DNA of 64,000 nucleotides from Rhizobium mayense (GCF_030272705.1 NZ_JARFYM010000002.1:372001-436000), one strand, 5' to 3'. Positions 8,298 to 17,504 are shown, counted from the stretch's first letter. Notes: a model not told the origin generated them from the sequence alone. Numbers and translations: made by a program.

Positions 8298-9121
8298 AAC
8301 AGACCCGGTTTACCCGTCTCGTCTTGATGCTCCTGCAGCTTCTTCTGGCGGCTGCTGTTCTGCTGCCCTTCTTCTGGATGTTTTCCGTCAGCCTCAAGCC
8401 GGCGACCGAGCCCTTCGCAATTCCGGCCAGGCTTTGGCCGAGCAGCCCGACGATCGACAATTATGTGACCGCATTCCGTCCGGAATTCCGGACCTACTTC
8501 TTCAATTCGCTCGTCGTCTCGCTCTCCACGGTGGTTATCACCGTGACGCTGGGATTGCTTGCGGCCTATAGCTTCACTCGGGCACAATTGACGGCGATCT
8601 CCGCTCTGGTCGGGCTGGTCGTCCTCGCGCAGATGTTTCCGCATTCCGCCATCATCATTCCGATCTACAAGATGATGCGCGGGGCAGGCCTGTTGAATAC
8701 CTATTGGTCGCTGATCCTGGCCTATGTCTCGGTCACACTGCCGGTGGCGATCTGGATGCTGCGGGGTTTCCTTTTGAAGCTTCCGGCGTCGATCGAGGAA
8801 TCCGCCGCGGTTGATGGAGCCACGCCGATGCGGGTGTTCTGGGACATCGTTGTGCCGCTTTCGCGCCCAGGCCTGATCGCGACCGCCGTCTATGTGCTGA
8901 TCGTCACCTGGCAGGAATTCCTTTTCGCCCTGTCCTTCACGTCAACGAAGGACATGAGAACCCTTCCCGTCGGTCTCAACGATTTCATCGGCCAATACGG
9001 CATTCGTTATGGCGAGCTCATGGCGTCCTCGGTGATGGTTTCGCTGCCCGTCATGGCCATCTTCTTCTTCCTACAACGCTATTTCGTCGCCGGCATCACC
9101 GCCGGTGCGGTGAAAGGTTAG
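8294..9121 (+). CDS. Sugar-type ABC transporter permease (MalG/UgpE family)
   Basis: A 275-residue second permease subunit with about six membrane spans and the EAA motif (EESAAVDGATPMRVFWDIVVP). It pairs with the MalF-like subunit whose stop codon it overlaps. The next gene, a crotonase, starts three bases after its stop, so transport and catabolic functions are welded into one transcript. Confidence 0.92.
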   Translation: MKQTRFTRLVLMLLQLLLAAAVLLPFFWMFSVSLKPATEPFAIPARLWPSSPTIDNYVTAFRPEFRTYFFNSLVVSLSTVVITVTLGLLAAYSFTRAQLTAISALVGLVVLAQMFPHSAIIIPIYKMMRGAGLLNTYWSLILAYVSVTLPVAIWMLRGFLLKLPASIEESAAVDGATPMRVFWDIVVPLSRPGLIATAVYVLIVTWQEFLFALSFTSTKDMRTLPVGLNDFIGQYGIRYGELMASSVMVSLPVMAIFFFLQRYFVAGITAGAVKG

Positions 9122-9124
9122 ACC

Positions 9125-9904
9125 ATGGCGCTGATCGAAACATCAGATCTGCTTCCTGGCATCCGCCAGATCCTTTTCAACAGGCCGGAGAAGCTGAACG
9201 CGCTTTCGACGCCGCTGATGCGTGAATTCGAAACGGCGCTCGACGATGCCGTAGCCGATCGCGACGTGCGCGTCGTCGTGCTGCGGGGCGCCGGCGGCAA
9301 AGCCTTCGTGGCGGGTGCGGATATTGCCGAATATCAGGGCGACAAGCGCGCGGAGTTCATCGCCTATCAGCTCAATTCCCGCCGCGTGTTCGATATGCTG
9401 GAACGTATCGCCAAGCCGGTGATCTGCGCAGTCGATGGTTTTGCGCTGGGCGGCGGCTTTGAAATCGCGCTCTGCTGCGACATCCTGATCCTGTCAGAGG
9501 CGGCACAGCTCGGTCTTCCGGAAGGTCGGCTTGGCCTTTGCCCGGGCGGCGGGGGGACGCAAAGGCTTATGAGAGCGGTCGGAAAATATGCTGCCTCCGA
9601 TCTGCTCCTGGCGGGTTGGCGACTATCGGCCCCACGAGCATTGCAGCTCGGCATCGCTGCCGATGTCGTTCCGGCAGAAGATATGGATGAGGCGATCCTG
9701 CGGCGGGCGCGAGCCTGCCTGAAAATTGCGCCACTCGCGGCAGCCGAAATGAAACGGCTGCTTCGGGAGGGCGCAGGCGTCGATATCGAGACCGCCAAGA
9801 GCCTGGAACAGGAAGTGCTGTTCCGCCTCTATTCGACGGCCGACGGACAGGAGGGGATCGATGCCTTCCTCGAAAAACGCGATCCCCAGTTCAGGATGGA
9901 ATAG
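9125..9904 (+). CDS. Enoyl-CoA hydratase/isomerase (crotonase family)
   Basis: A 259-residue cytoplasmic enzyme acting on acyl-CoA thioesters. The oxyanion-hole segments are present (VAGADIAE around 62-69 and ALGGGFE at 107-113). Both hydratase glutamates are conserved, Glu113 and Glu133 (LPEGRLG), which points to true hydration or dehydration of an enoyl-CoA rather than a decarboxylase or dehalogenase variant. It lies between ABC permease and SDR genes. A CoA-transferase at the operon end could supply its CoA substrate. Confidence 0.9.
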   Translation: MALIETSDLLPGIRQILFNRPEKLNALSTPLMREFETALDDAVADRDVRVVVLRGAGGKAFVAGADIAEYQGDKRAEFIAYQLNSRRVFDMLERIAKPVICAVDGFALGGGFEIALCCDILILSEAAQLGLPEGRLGLCPGGGGTQRLMRAVGKYAASDLLLAGWRLSAPRALQLGIAADVVPAEDMDEAILRRARACLKIAPLAAAEMKRLLREGAGVDIETAKSLEQEVLFRLYSTADGQEGIDAFLEKRDPQFRME

Positions 9905-9906
9905 CC

Positions 9907-10665
9907 ATGGAATTCGAAGGTAAAGTCGTTGCCGTGACGGGCGGCGCGAAGGGCATAGGGCGCTCCTGTGTGGAGCTGTTTGCGGCGCGCGGCGCGCGGG
10001 TCGTCTTCTCCGATATCGACGACGCAAGCGGCGAAGCGTTGGAAAAAGCTCTCGGTCAATCCGTGGCCTTCATTCATGGCGACGTGCGTAAGCTAACCGA
10101 CATGCAGGCCATGGCCGCGCTTGCGCAGACGCGCTTCGGTGGTCTGGACATCATCGTCAATAACGCAGCAATCGCGCTTAACGGCGTCATCGACGAGATC
10201 GACGAGGAGCGCTGGACGACCGTCATCGACACAAACCTGACGGGCTTCTGGCGAACGATGAAGGCCTGCGTTCCGCTCCTGCGCGAGCGTGGAGGCGGCG
10301 CCATCGTCAATCTTTCCTCCGTGCAGGGCTTGATCGGCTTCCAGGGCTGGCCGGCCTACGCCGCCGCAAAGGGCGCGATCATCGCGCTGACGCGCCAATG
10401 CGCCATCGATCTCGCAAAGGCCGGCATCCGCGTAAACGCGGTTGCGCCCGGAACGATCATGACGCCGATGAACGAAAAGATCTTCGAGGAAACCGAGGAC
10501 GCGCAGGCGTTGATCGACAGCTGGAACCGCGCCCATCCGATCGGCCGATTCGGCCAGCCGGCGGAAGTGGCCGAGCTCGTCGTTTTTCTGGCGTCCGACA
10601 GAGCCAGCTTCATTACCGGCGAGATCGTCCGTTGCGACGGCGGCCTCGCGATCAGGGGGGAATGA
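9907..10665 (+). CDS. Short-chain dehydrogenase/reductase (SDR)
   Basis: A 252-residue classical SDR. It has the cofactor motif TGGAKGIG (11-18), Asp36 after the second strand (FSDID), which suggests NAD(H), NNAA (85-88), and catalytic Ser138, Tyr151 and Lys155. It ends with the SFITGEIVRCDGG block typical of the family. It starts two bases after the crotonase stop and probably oxidises a hydroxyl group of the imported compound or of a hydroxyacyl-CoA. The true substrate is unknown. Confidence 0.9.
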   Translation: MEFEGKVVAVTGGAKGIGRSCVELFAARGARVVFSDIDDASGEALEKALGQSVAFIHGDVRKLTDMQAMAALAQTRFGGLDIIVNNAAIALNGVIDEIDEERWTTVIDTNLTGFWRTMKACVPLLRERGGGAIVNLSSVQGLIGFQGWPAYAAAKGAIIALTRQCAIDLAKAGIRVNAVAPGTIMTPMNEKIFEETEDAQALIDSWNRAHPIGRFGQPAEVAELVVFLASDRASFITGEIVRCDGGLAIRGE

Positions 10666-11747
10666 TGAGCGACCTTTTCTCCATTGAAACCGCCTCCGGC
10701 GCACTGCAATTCGATGGCGCGGTCGGCAATATTCCTCAACTGCGTCTTCGTTCAGGCGAACGCTGGATCGAACCGCTGCATGTCGCACCCTGGCGCGATG
10801 AGCCGGACGTGCAGACCAATCCCGCGATCTCGCCTGTCGAACGCAGGCTCGCCGGTGATTTCTTTTGCGCGCCATTTGCCGCTTCCGTCGATCCGGCCGT
10901 GCCGGGCCATGGCTGGACGGCAAACAGCGCCTGGAAACTGCAGGCCCGCGCCGCAAGCTGGCTGGACTTCGTGCTGGTACGCGACGTCTCAGGCGCAATG
11001 ATCACGAAGCGCCTGGTGCTCGCCGATGACGCGCCGTTGCTCTATCAGCAGCACATGATCGAAGGCGGTCGAGGCGCCCTGCCCGTCGCGCATCACCCGA
11101 TGTTCCGTCTTTCCGGACGGGGGAGGTTTTTTACCTCGAAAAAGAAGATCATCCTGACGCCGGCGCAGCCTCTGGAACCAGGGCGCTCCTGCCTAGCCTA
11201 TCCGACGCGCTCGACGGACCTCGAAAAGGTCGCGGGTGTGAATGGCGGGAATGTCGATCTTACCCACTGGCCAATCGGGACCCGCAACGAGGATTTCGTT
11301 ACGCTCGTCGAAGAGCCAGGATCCGTTCTCGGCTGGTCCGCAGTCATTCGCGAGAGCGAAGACGATATCGTCTTCTGCCTGAAGGACCCCTCGGTCCTCC
11401 CCGCGACGATGCTGTGGTTCTCGAACGGCGGGCGCGACTACGCACCGTGGAGTGGCCGGCATCTGGGCGTGACCGGCATCGAGGATGGCTGCGCGCCCGC
11501 GCTGGGTGGCGAAGCGGAGGCCGGACGGCCGAATCCGGTCTCGGGCGAAGGTGTGGCGACCGGACTCTCGTTGGCCGCGGGCCGTCGTCACGTGATCCGC
11601 CACGTCATCGGCGCAATCGCCCGCCCGCCTGGCTGGACCGAGATCGCAGATATTTCGGCCAGCGCCGACGTGCTGGCAATTCTGGATGGAGCCGGGCGCC
11701 GTATCGAGCTGCCCTGGCGCCAAGATTTCCTGAAAGGACGCAATTGA
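10665..11747 (+). CDS. Possible galactose-mutarotase-like protein
   Basis: A 360-residue protein with no signal peptide. The pattern HHPMFRLSGRG mid-protein and a late RHLGVTGIEDGCA block resemble the aldose epimerase/DUF4432 beta-sandwich families, but I cannot place it firmly. Two ATG codons stand in tandem (10662 and 10665); the second is better spaced from the AGGGGGG site and overlaps the SDR stop by one base. An aldose epimerase-like step would suit a sugar-derived substrate in this operon. Confidence 0.65.
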   Translation: MSDLFSIETASGALQFDGAVGNIPQLRLRSGERWIEPLHVAPWRDEPDVQTNPAISPVERRLAGDFFCAPFAASVDPAVPGHGWTANSAWKLQARAASWLDFVLVRDVSGAMITKRLVLADDAPLLYQQHMIEGGRGALPVAHHPMFRLSGRGRFFTSKKKIILTPAQPLEPGRSCLAYPTRSTDLEKVAGVNGGNVDLTHWPIGTRNEDFVTLVEEPGSVLGWSAVIRESEDDIVFCLKDPSVLPATMLWFSNGGRDYAPWSGRHLGVTGIEDGCAPALGGEAEAGRPNPVSGEGVATGLSLAAGRRHVIRHVIGAIARPPGWTEIADISASADVLAILDGAGRRIELPWRQDFLKGRN

Positions 11748-11748
11748 A

Positions 11749-12801
11749 ATGGCCGCAATCGAGTTGCGTAAGCTCACGAAGAGCTTTGGCGCCTACACCG
11801 CACTTGGCGGGCTGGATCTGATCATCGGCGACGGAGAATTCCTCGTTCTGCTTGGCCCGTCTGGCTGCGGCAAGTCCACGACCATGCGCATCGTCGCCGG
11901 CCTCGAAGAGCCGACGTCCGGGGATATCCTGATCGGCGGACGCAGGGTCAACGAGATGCCCGCTCGCGACCGCGACCTTGCGATGGTGTTTCAAAACTAT
12001 GCCCTCTATCCGCATATGACCGTCGGCGAGAATATCGGCTACCCACTCAAGATCCGCAGGCTGGAGCGAGCCAAACGCGAAGCGCTGGTTCGTGAGGCGG
12101 CGCAGAGGGTGGATATGCTGCATCTCCTGAGCCGCCGTCCGGCGGAGCTTTCGGGCGGCCAGAGGCAGCGCGTGGCGCTTGCCCGCGCGATCGTGCGCAA
12201 GCCGCAGGTCTTCCTGATGGACGAACCGCTTTCCAACCTCGATGCCAAGTTGCGCACCGTGATGCGCGGCGAGCTCAAGAACCTGCAGCGCGATCTTGGG
12301 GTTACGACCATCTACGTCACTCACGATCAGGTCGAAGCAATGACATTGGCGGACCGTATCGTGGTGCTGAACAAGGCCGTGATCCAGCAGATCGGCACCC
12401 CTGCGGAAATCTACGCCCGACCCGCCAACACGTTCGTGGCAGCCTTCATCGGCTCGCCGCCGATGAACCTGCTGCCCGGTCATGTCTCGGGCGGCCGGTT
12501 CGAAAGCGATGGCGGGCGATTTGCGCTCAGCCAGCCGGACGGTGAGATTATCCTCGGCGTGCGGCCCGAGCATGTCAGGCTCGCCCCCCAGGGAGGTGGC
12601 CATTTCACTGGCACCGTCTTTTCCTCAGAATTGTTGGGCGATTGCACCATCCTCACCGTCAAGGCCGGTGATACCTTGATCGCGGCAAAGCTTGCGCCGG
12701 AAGACGGGCGCACAATCGGCAGCACGGTCGAACTGAGTTTCGAAGCCGGGCGCATGCACATCTTCGATGCGGCGAGCGGCGAGCGGCGGGGAGAGGCCTG
12801 A
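11749..12801 (+). CDS. Sugar-type ABC transporter ATP-binding protein (UgpC/MalK type)
   Basis: A 350-residue ATPase. Walker A is GPSGCGKST (about 38-46), the signature is [14 protein letters not shown], Walker B is [16 protein letters not shown], and a C-terminal TOBE-like regulatory region follows (about 240-345). It energises the permeases at 7413-9121. Its position five genes downstream of them, inside the catabolic gene set, supports one single functional operon. Confidence 0.93.
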   Translation: MAAIELRKLTKSFGAYTALGGLDLIIGDGEFLVLLGPSGCGKSTTMRIVAGLEEPTSGDILIGGRRVNEMPARDRDLAMVFQNYALYPHMTVGENIGYPLKIRRLERAKREALVREAAQRVDMLHLLSRRPAELSGGQRQRVALARAIVRKPQVFLMDEPLSNLDAKLRTVMRGELKNLQRDLGVTTIYVTHDQVEAMTLADRIVVLNKAVIQQIGTPAEIYARPANTFVAAFIGSPPMNLLPGHVSGGRFESDGGRFALSQPDGEIILGVRPEHVRLAPQGGGHFTGTVFSSELLGDCTILTVKAGDTLIAAKLAPEDGRTIGSTVELSFEAGRMHIFDAASGERRGEA

Positions 12802-13661
12802 TGTCGTCTCCACTTCTATCCCGCGACCGGATGCGCGTCTTCTTCGACGGCATCTGGAGCGAGCCACGGCTCAGCCATCCGGAGGGCGTGGCGATCGGCC
12901 CGGATGGCTGGATCTGGTGCGGCAACCACGATGGCGATATCTGCCGTATCGCGCCTGATGGCAATACGATCGAACGAATCGCCGAAACAGGCGGCTTCAT
13001 TCTCGGCCTGGCATTTGATGGCGATCGCGCGCTCTACGTCTGCGATCTGAAACATGCCGCAGTATTCCGGCTCGATCTGTCCACGCATGATCTTGCCCGT
13101 CTTGAAGCACCCGGGCTGCGTATTCCCAACTATCCCGTCATCGATCGGCGCCGGGGGCGGCTTCTCGTTTCCGACAGTCACGATTCCGAACGCGCAGGAC
13201 CCGGTATCTGGTCTTTCGATCTTGCCGGTGGGCCGGGCGAGCTTTGGTGCGACCGCGCTTTCACCTTCGCAAATGGCCTCGCCATGCGATCGGGCGAAGA
13301 GGCTCTCTATGTTTGCGAGACCTTTGCCCAGAGCGTCTCGCGTGTCGCGATCGAACCCGATGGCCGTGCTGGAGCGATCACACCCTATGTTACAAACCTG
13401 CCCGGCTACCCGGATGGATTGGCTTTCGACGACGGTGGCAATCTGCTGATCTCGCTCTATGAGCCCTCGCGCATCCTGCGAGTGGACGCGGCAGGCACGG
13501 TCAATGTGCTGGCGGAGGATCCGACGGCGCATGTGCTGTGCCATCCGACGAACGTAGCCTTCGACGGCAACAAGCTCTACGCGGCCAATCTCGGCCGTTG
13601 GCACATTGCTGTTGTCGATTGCGATATCGGCGCAACCTCTCTCTGGAGGGCGACAGCATGA
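12801..13661 (+). CDS. SMP-30/gluconolactonase-like hydrolase
   Basis: A 286-residue six-bladed propeller enzyme of the SMP-30/LRE family. The calcium-site residues expected of the family are present: Glu in HPEGVAIG near the start, Asn in TFANGLAM and Asp in GYPDGLAFDDGG. These enzymes usually open sugar lactones. It overlaps both neighbours (TGATG before, ATGA after). With the SDR upstream, it suggests oxidation of a sugar to a lactone followed by hydrolysis to an acid. Confidence 0.85.
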   Translation: MSSPLLSRDRMRVFFDGIWSEPRLSHPEGVAIGPDGWIWCGNHDGDICRIAPDGNTIERIAETGGFILGLAFDGDRALYVCDLKHAAVFRLDLSTHDLARLEAPGLRIPNYPVIDRRRGRLLVSDSHDSERAGPGIWSFDLAGGPGELWCDRAFTFANGLAMRSGEEALYVCETFAQSVSRVAIEPDGRAGAITPYVTNLPGYPDGLAFDDGGNLLISLYEPSRILRVDAAGTVNVLAEDPTAHVLCHPTNVAFDGNKLYAANLGRWHIAVVDCDIGATSLWRATA

Positions 13662-14791
13662 CCTTCATTGGTCTCACCTGGGATCATCCTCGTGGTTACG
13701 ATGCGCTGGCCGAAACCGCGCGCCGCGTCAACGAGGGCCGCTCCACGCCGCTGATCCATTGGAACAAGCAGCCGCTCGAAGGTTTCGAGAGCGCCCCCAT
13801 CGCCGAGCTTGCCGAGCGCAATGACCTGCTCGTCATGGATCATCCGCATATCGGCGAGGCGGTTGCGGAAGAGTGTTTCCTTCCACTCGAAGATCTCTAT
13901 CCGACCGAACTGCTGCAGGCTTGGCAGCGCGATAGCGTCGGCCCATCGGCAGCCAGCTACCGTTGGGACGGCCGAACCTGGGCTCTGCCGCTGGATGTGG
14001 CGACGCAGGTCATGGCGCGCCGCATCGATTACATCGCGGAACCGCCACGCGATTGGGAAGAGGTTGTCGAGCACGCGCGGCATCTGCCCGTAGCCCTGTC
14101 GCTCGCCGGCCCGCACGCGGTCCTGACTTTAATGTCGATGGTCGCAGGCGCTGGGGGGCAGGTCGCCCGCGAAGATTTCCTGTCGGATATTGAGGCGGCC
14201 AGCGCGCTCGATATCATGAATCGGCTTTACGCGCTTCGGCGCGCCGGCAGCGAGAGGCTCAATCCCATCGCCCTACTGGAAGCCATGGTGCGAAGCGAGG
14301 ACATCGCGCTCGTGCCCCTGGTGTTCGGCTATGTCACCTACGCATTTTCGCGCTACGGCGCCCGTGCCATCGGCTTTAGCGATACCATCCGTGCCGCAGG
14401 TGGCAAGGGCGGCGTAATCGGCGGCACAGGCATCGCCTTCTCGCGCCGCTGCCACCCGACAGCAGACCTTCTCGCGCATATCGCCTCGCTGCTCTCGATG
14501 CGCACGCAGATCGAGATCTTCCCCGCCTTCGGAGGTCAACCCTCTGCGCGGGCGGCTTGGCAGGATGCGGAGGTCAACGGCCTGTGGGGAGAGTTCTACC
14601 GCAATACGCTTAGCACCGCCGAGACAGCGCTGCTGCGCCCGCGCTTCGATGGCTATATCGCCTTCCAAACGGCGGCGGCCGAATGCATCCGTGCGGCGCT
14701 GGAGCGTCGTGAAAACCCCGAAACTACCCTTTCTTACCTTCGCAGCCTCTGGCGCCGGGCGCGCCACGGAGCCCGAGGGCATATCGAATAG
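13658..14791 (+). CDS. ABC solute-binding-protein-like protein lacking a signal peptide
   Basis: A 377-residue protein resembling family 1 extracellular binding proteins (DLLVMDHPHIGEA, WALPLDVATQVMARR, GGKGGVIGGTGIAFSRR near 265-285). It begins directly with MTFIGLTWDHPRGYD and has no signal peptide or hydrophobic N-terminus. The ATG overlaps the SMP-30 stop codon, so no hidden upstream leader is likely. It would stay in the cytoplasm, perhaps as a ligand sensor, a scaffold or an enzyme grown from the binding-protein fold. The operon already has an exported binding protein at 6138. Confidence 0.75.
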   Translation: MTFIGLTWDHPRGYDALAETARRVNEGRSTPLIHWNKQPLEGFESAPIAELAERNDLLVMDHPHIGEAVAEECFLPLEDLYPTELLQAWQRDSVGPSAASYRWDGRTWALPLDVATQVMARRIDYIAEPPRDWEEVVEHARHLPVALSLAGPHAVLTLMSMVAGAGGQVAREDFLSDIEAASALDIMNRLYALRRAGSERLNPIALLEAMVRSEDIALVPLVFGYVTYAFSRYGARAIGFSDTIRAAGGKGGVIGGTGIAFSRRCHPTADLLAHIASLLSMRTQIEIFPAFGGQPSARAAWQDAEVNGLWGEFYRNTLSTAETALLRPRFDGYIAFQTAAAECIRAALERRENPETTLSYLRSLWRRARHGARGHIE

Positions 14792-14807
14792 ATCAGAGGA
14801 TGATGAC

Positions 14808-16031
14808 ATGACCGAAGCTTCCACTCCCGCCGCCCTCACGGGCATCCGTATCCTCGATTTCTCGCATCTGCTGCAGGGTCCCTTTGCAACGCAGTTGCTT
14901 GCCGACATGGGAGCCGACGTCATCAAGATCGAGCGGCCGGGCAAGGGCGATCTCTTCCGCTCGCTGACCTTCCGCAACAAGTGGGTCGGCGGCACAGAAA
15001 GCCCGAATTTCCTTGCCTGGAACCGCAACAAGCGTTCCATCGCCCTTAATCTCAAATCGCCGGAAGCCAAGTCCGTCATCATGGAGATGGCAAGGAGCGC
15101 CGACATCGTCGTCCAGAATTTCCGACCCGGCGTGTTGAAGGCGCTGGGCTATGGCTACGAGGATTTTCGCGCTATCAACCCGCGCATCATCTACTGCTCG
15201 GGTTCGGGCTATGGCGAGGACGGCCCCTATGTGGATCGTCCCGGCCAGGACATGCTTGTCCAGGGTCTGACCGGCATTATGGCCGCGACCGGCCAGGCCG
15301 ACGCACCGCCAACGCCGGTCGGGGCCGGCTTCTCCGACCAGATCGGTGCGATGAACATGGTCTATGGCATCCTTTCCGCGCTCTATTGGCGCGAGAAATC
15401 CGGGCTCGGGCAGGAGGTCAAGGTCAACCTTCTGGCGGGCATGCTTGCCCATCAAAACCAGGAAATGGTCATGGCCCTCAATTTCAACGAGGATTTCCAG
15501 CGCCCGCGCTCGGGTATCGGCCATCCCGGCATGGATGCACCGTTTGGCACCTATCCGACGAAAGACGGCTGGGTGACGATCGCCATGAGCCCCTATCGCA
15601 CACTGGTCGGCGTGCTCGGCAATGACGAGCTTCTCGCCTACGACGATCCGGAAAAGCTGTTTGCGCAGCGCGACGAGATCTGGCGCAGGCTTGCCGTCGA
15701 AACAGGCAAATGGACGAGTGCGGACTTGATGGAAGCCCTGCTGGCGGCCGACATCTGGTGCGGCGAAGTCAAATCCCATCTTCAGGCGGCCGAAGACCCG
15801 CAGGTGCGCCATATGCAGCTGGTGACGAGCTATGAGCATCCGCGCGCTGGAACGGTCAAGGTCGTTGCTCCGGCGGTGCGCCTTTCGGAAACACCCGCAA
15901 CGATCCGCCAGCCAGCCCCCCTGGTCGGACAGCATACCCGCGAAATTTTGCGTGAGTTCGGCTACTCGGATAAGCAGATCGGCGACTGGCTTGCTTCGGG
16001 TATGGCCTATGCTGACGAGCCGCGGGGTTAG
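14808..16031 (+). CDS. CaiB/BaiF family (class III) CoA-transferase
   Basis: A 407-residue enzyme that moves CoA between carboxylic acids. The N-terminal block (GIRILDFSHLLQGPFA, ADMGADVIKIERPGKGD) is the family signature and Asp177 (GFSDQIGAM) is in the place of the catalytic aspartate. ATG 14808 follows a GAGGA site; the open frame extends further upstream only in the shadow of the previous gene. It closes the operon and could activate the acid product of the sugar or lactone steps for the crotonase. Confidence 0.92.
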   Translation: MTEASTPAALTGIRILDFSHLLQGPFATQLLADMGADVIKIERPGKGDLFRSLTFRNKWVGGTESPNFLAWNRNKRSIALNLKSPEAKSVIMEMARSADIVVQNFRPGVLKALGYGYEDFRAINPRIIYCSGSGYGEDGPYVDRPGQDMLVQGLTGIMAATGQADAPPTPVGAGFSDQIGAMNMVYGILSALYWREKSGLGQEVKVNLLAGMLAHQNQEMVMALNFNEDFQRPRSGIGHPGMDAPFGTYPTKDGWVTIAMSPYRTLVGVLGNDELLAYDDPEKLFAQRDEIWRRLAVETGKWTSADLMEALLAADIWCGEVKSHLQAAEDPQVRHMQLVTSYEHPRAGTVKVVAPAVRLSETPATIRQPAPLVGQHTREILREFGYSDKQIGDWLASGMAYADEPRG

Positions 16032-16073
16032 CTGAATGGTCGCAAAGGCATAAGCGCCAAGCAATAAGCCTCG

Positions 16074-17414
16074 TCAGGTGTGAATGGAGGCAAGCGCGAT
16101 AGCGTCCGCGACTTCCTCAAGTCGTTCGGAGAGTTTGGCCGTCGCAACGCGCAAGTGGCTGCTGGGCAGGATCGAGAACTTTGCACCCGGATGCACCGCA
16201 ATGCCGCGCGCCGCGAGCGTTACCATTGCGAAGGGTTCGGAGGAGACTGGTATCCAGGCGCACAGCCCTTCCCCGTGGTGTGCTTCCACGCCGCGCTCAC
16301 CCAACGCATCGATGAGGCCGGCCCGGCGCTGATGATAGATTTCGCGGGCATGATCCAGGCAGGCCGCCGTTGCCGGATCGCGCAGCAGCCAGGCGACCGC
16401 CGCTTGCAGGATTCGGCTCGTCCAACCGGCACTGAAGCTGCGATAGGATTGAATCTGCTCGACGATCGCCCGCGAACTCGACAGCACCGCCAGCCGCAGA
16501 TCCGGCCCATGTGTCTTCGAGTAAGACAGGATATGGATGACGCGATCGGGATAGAGATGCCCCATCGAGTGGCGTGGCGCCGTGGAGATATCGGCAACGC
16601 CATCGTCCTCCACGATCAATGTGTCCTTGTCCCGAAGTATCTCTGCGATGCTCGCCATGCGTGCCGAGCTGACGCTCTGACCTGTGACGGAATGTATACG
16701 CGGCTGAAAGATGAAAGCGACCGGGCGATATTTCAGCGCTTCTTCGAGCGAAGACGGCAGCGGCCCCTCCTCATCGCATTTCACCGAAATGATGCGCGCA
16801 CCGCGATCTTCCAGAATATCCAGAAGGCGCATGCCGGTCGGGTCTTCGATCGCAACCGCAACGCCCGGCATGACCAGCGCATTGATCAAGGTGTAGACGG
16901 CATTATAGCCGCCATTGGTCGCCAGGAATGCCTCCGGCTCGTAAGGCCAGGTCTTCCTGACCTGCTCCTCCAGCTCCGGCAGGATGCGGCTGCGTTCGTA
17001 ACTGTTGAGATTCTCAGCCGATGCTCCATAGGCCATCGCCGCTTCCAGCTTCGGCAGCAGTTTCACATCTGGAACGGCCGCCGTGAGGTTCAAAGCGTCG
17101 CTGCCATAATCACCGACGCTTGCAAGCCGCGCCGGCTTGGCGACGAAACGATCACCGCTGACCCATGTGCCATTCCTACCGCGGCCACTGATGATCTTCT
17201 GACGTCTAAGCTCGCTCCACGCTTCCGACAAAGTCGCCGGGCTTACGCCGAGCGCAAAGGCAAGGTCGCGGATCGGTGGCAGCTTGGTGCCGACCGTCAG
17301 CGCGCCGGCGCGGATCAGCGCGCTCGTTTCAAGCGCGATACCGCGGATCGTCCGATCGGTTAGCTTTTCCGCAAACCATTTCGCGTCCCGATCTTCGCTC
17401 ATTCTTCGCACCAT
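16074..17414 (-). CDS. MocR-type regulator (GntR helix-turn-helix fused to aminotransferase fold)
   Basis: A 446-residue PLP-dependent transcription factor. A GntR winged helix spans about 20-90 (IRAGALTVGTKLPPIRDLA, VSPATLSEAWSELRR) and a class I aminotransferase domain follows. Asp270/271 (VEDDGVADI) and Lys300 (SYSKTHGPDLR) are the likely PLP-binding residues. No strong ribosome site precedes either ATG (17414 or 17402), so the start is uncertain. It faces the gene at 17505 across a short promoter region with repeated half sites and probably regulates that transport and hydrolysis operon. Confidence 0.9.
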   Translation of the reverse strand: MVRRMSEDRDAKWFAEKLTDRTIRGIALETSALIRAGALTVGTKLPPIRDLAFALGVSPATLSEAWSELRRQKIISGRGRNGTWVSGDRFVAKPARLASVGDYGSDALNLTAAVPDVKLLPKLEAAMAYGASAENLNSYERSRILPELEEQVRKTWPYEPEAFLATNGGYNAVYTLINALVMPGVAVAIEDPTGMRLLDILEDRGARIISVKCDEEGPLPSSLEEALKYRPVAFIFQPRIHSVTGQSVSSARMASIAEILRDKDTLIVEDDGVADISTAPRHSMGHLYPDRVIHILSYSKTHGPDLRLAVLSSSRAIVEQIQSYRSFSAGWTSRILQAAVAWLLRDPATAACLDHAREIYHQRRAGLIDALGERGVEAHHGEGLCAWIPVSSEPFAMVTLAARGIAVHPGAKFSILPSSHLRVATAKLSERLEEVADAIALASIHT

Positions 17415-17418
17415 TTTT

Positions 17419-17469
17419 AATGTTCAATAACGTAATAACATTTGATCGCGATATTTTGAACATTTACTC
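17419..17469. promoter_or_regulatory. Candidate MocR operator region with direct and inverted repeats
   Basis: Between the divergent genes AATGTTCAA (17419-17427) is matched by its exact complement TTGAACATT (17456-17464). AACATTTGATC (17437) and AACATTTACTC (17459) form a direct repeat with a 22-bp period, two helical turns. MocR dimers commonly need paired, phased sites. Binding is inferred, not shown. Confidence 0.55.
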
Positions 17470-17504
17470 AATGGAAAAGCAAGTTTTCTCCGCGAGTGTT
17501 TTTC

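Noticed and set aside
14793..16064. Long minus-strand frame opposite the CoA-transferase gene
   Set aside because: Antisense to a gene with a complete CaiB/BaiF signature; composition rich in Arg, His and Asp as usual for shadows.
16080..17363. Long open frame (427 codons) on the plus strand opposite the MocR gene
   Set aside because: It is the shadow of a GC-rich gene; the MocR protein has all family motifs and the antisense translation has none.
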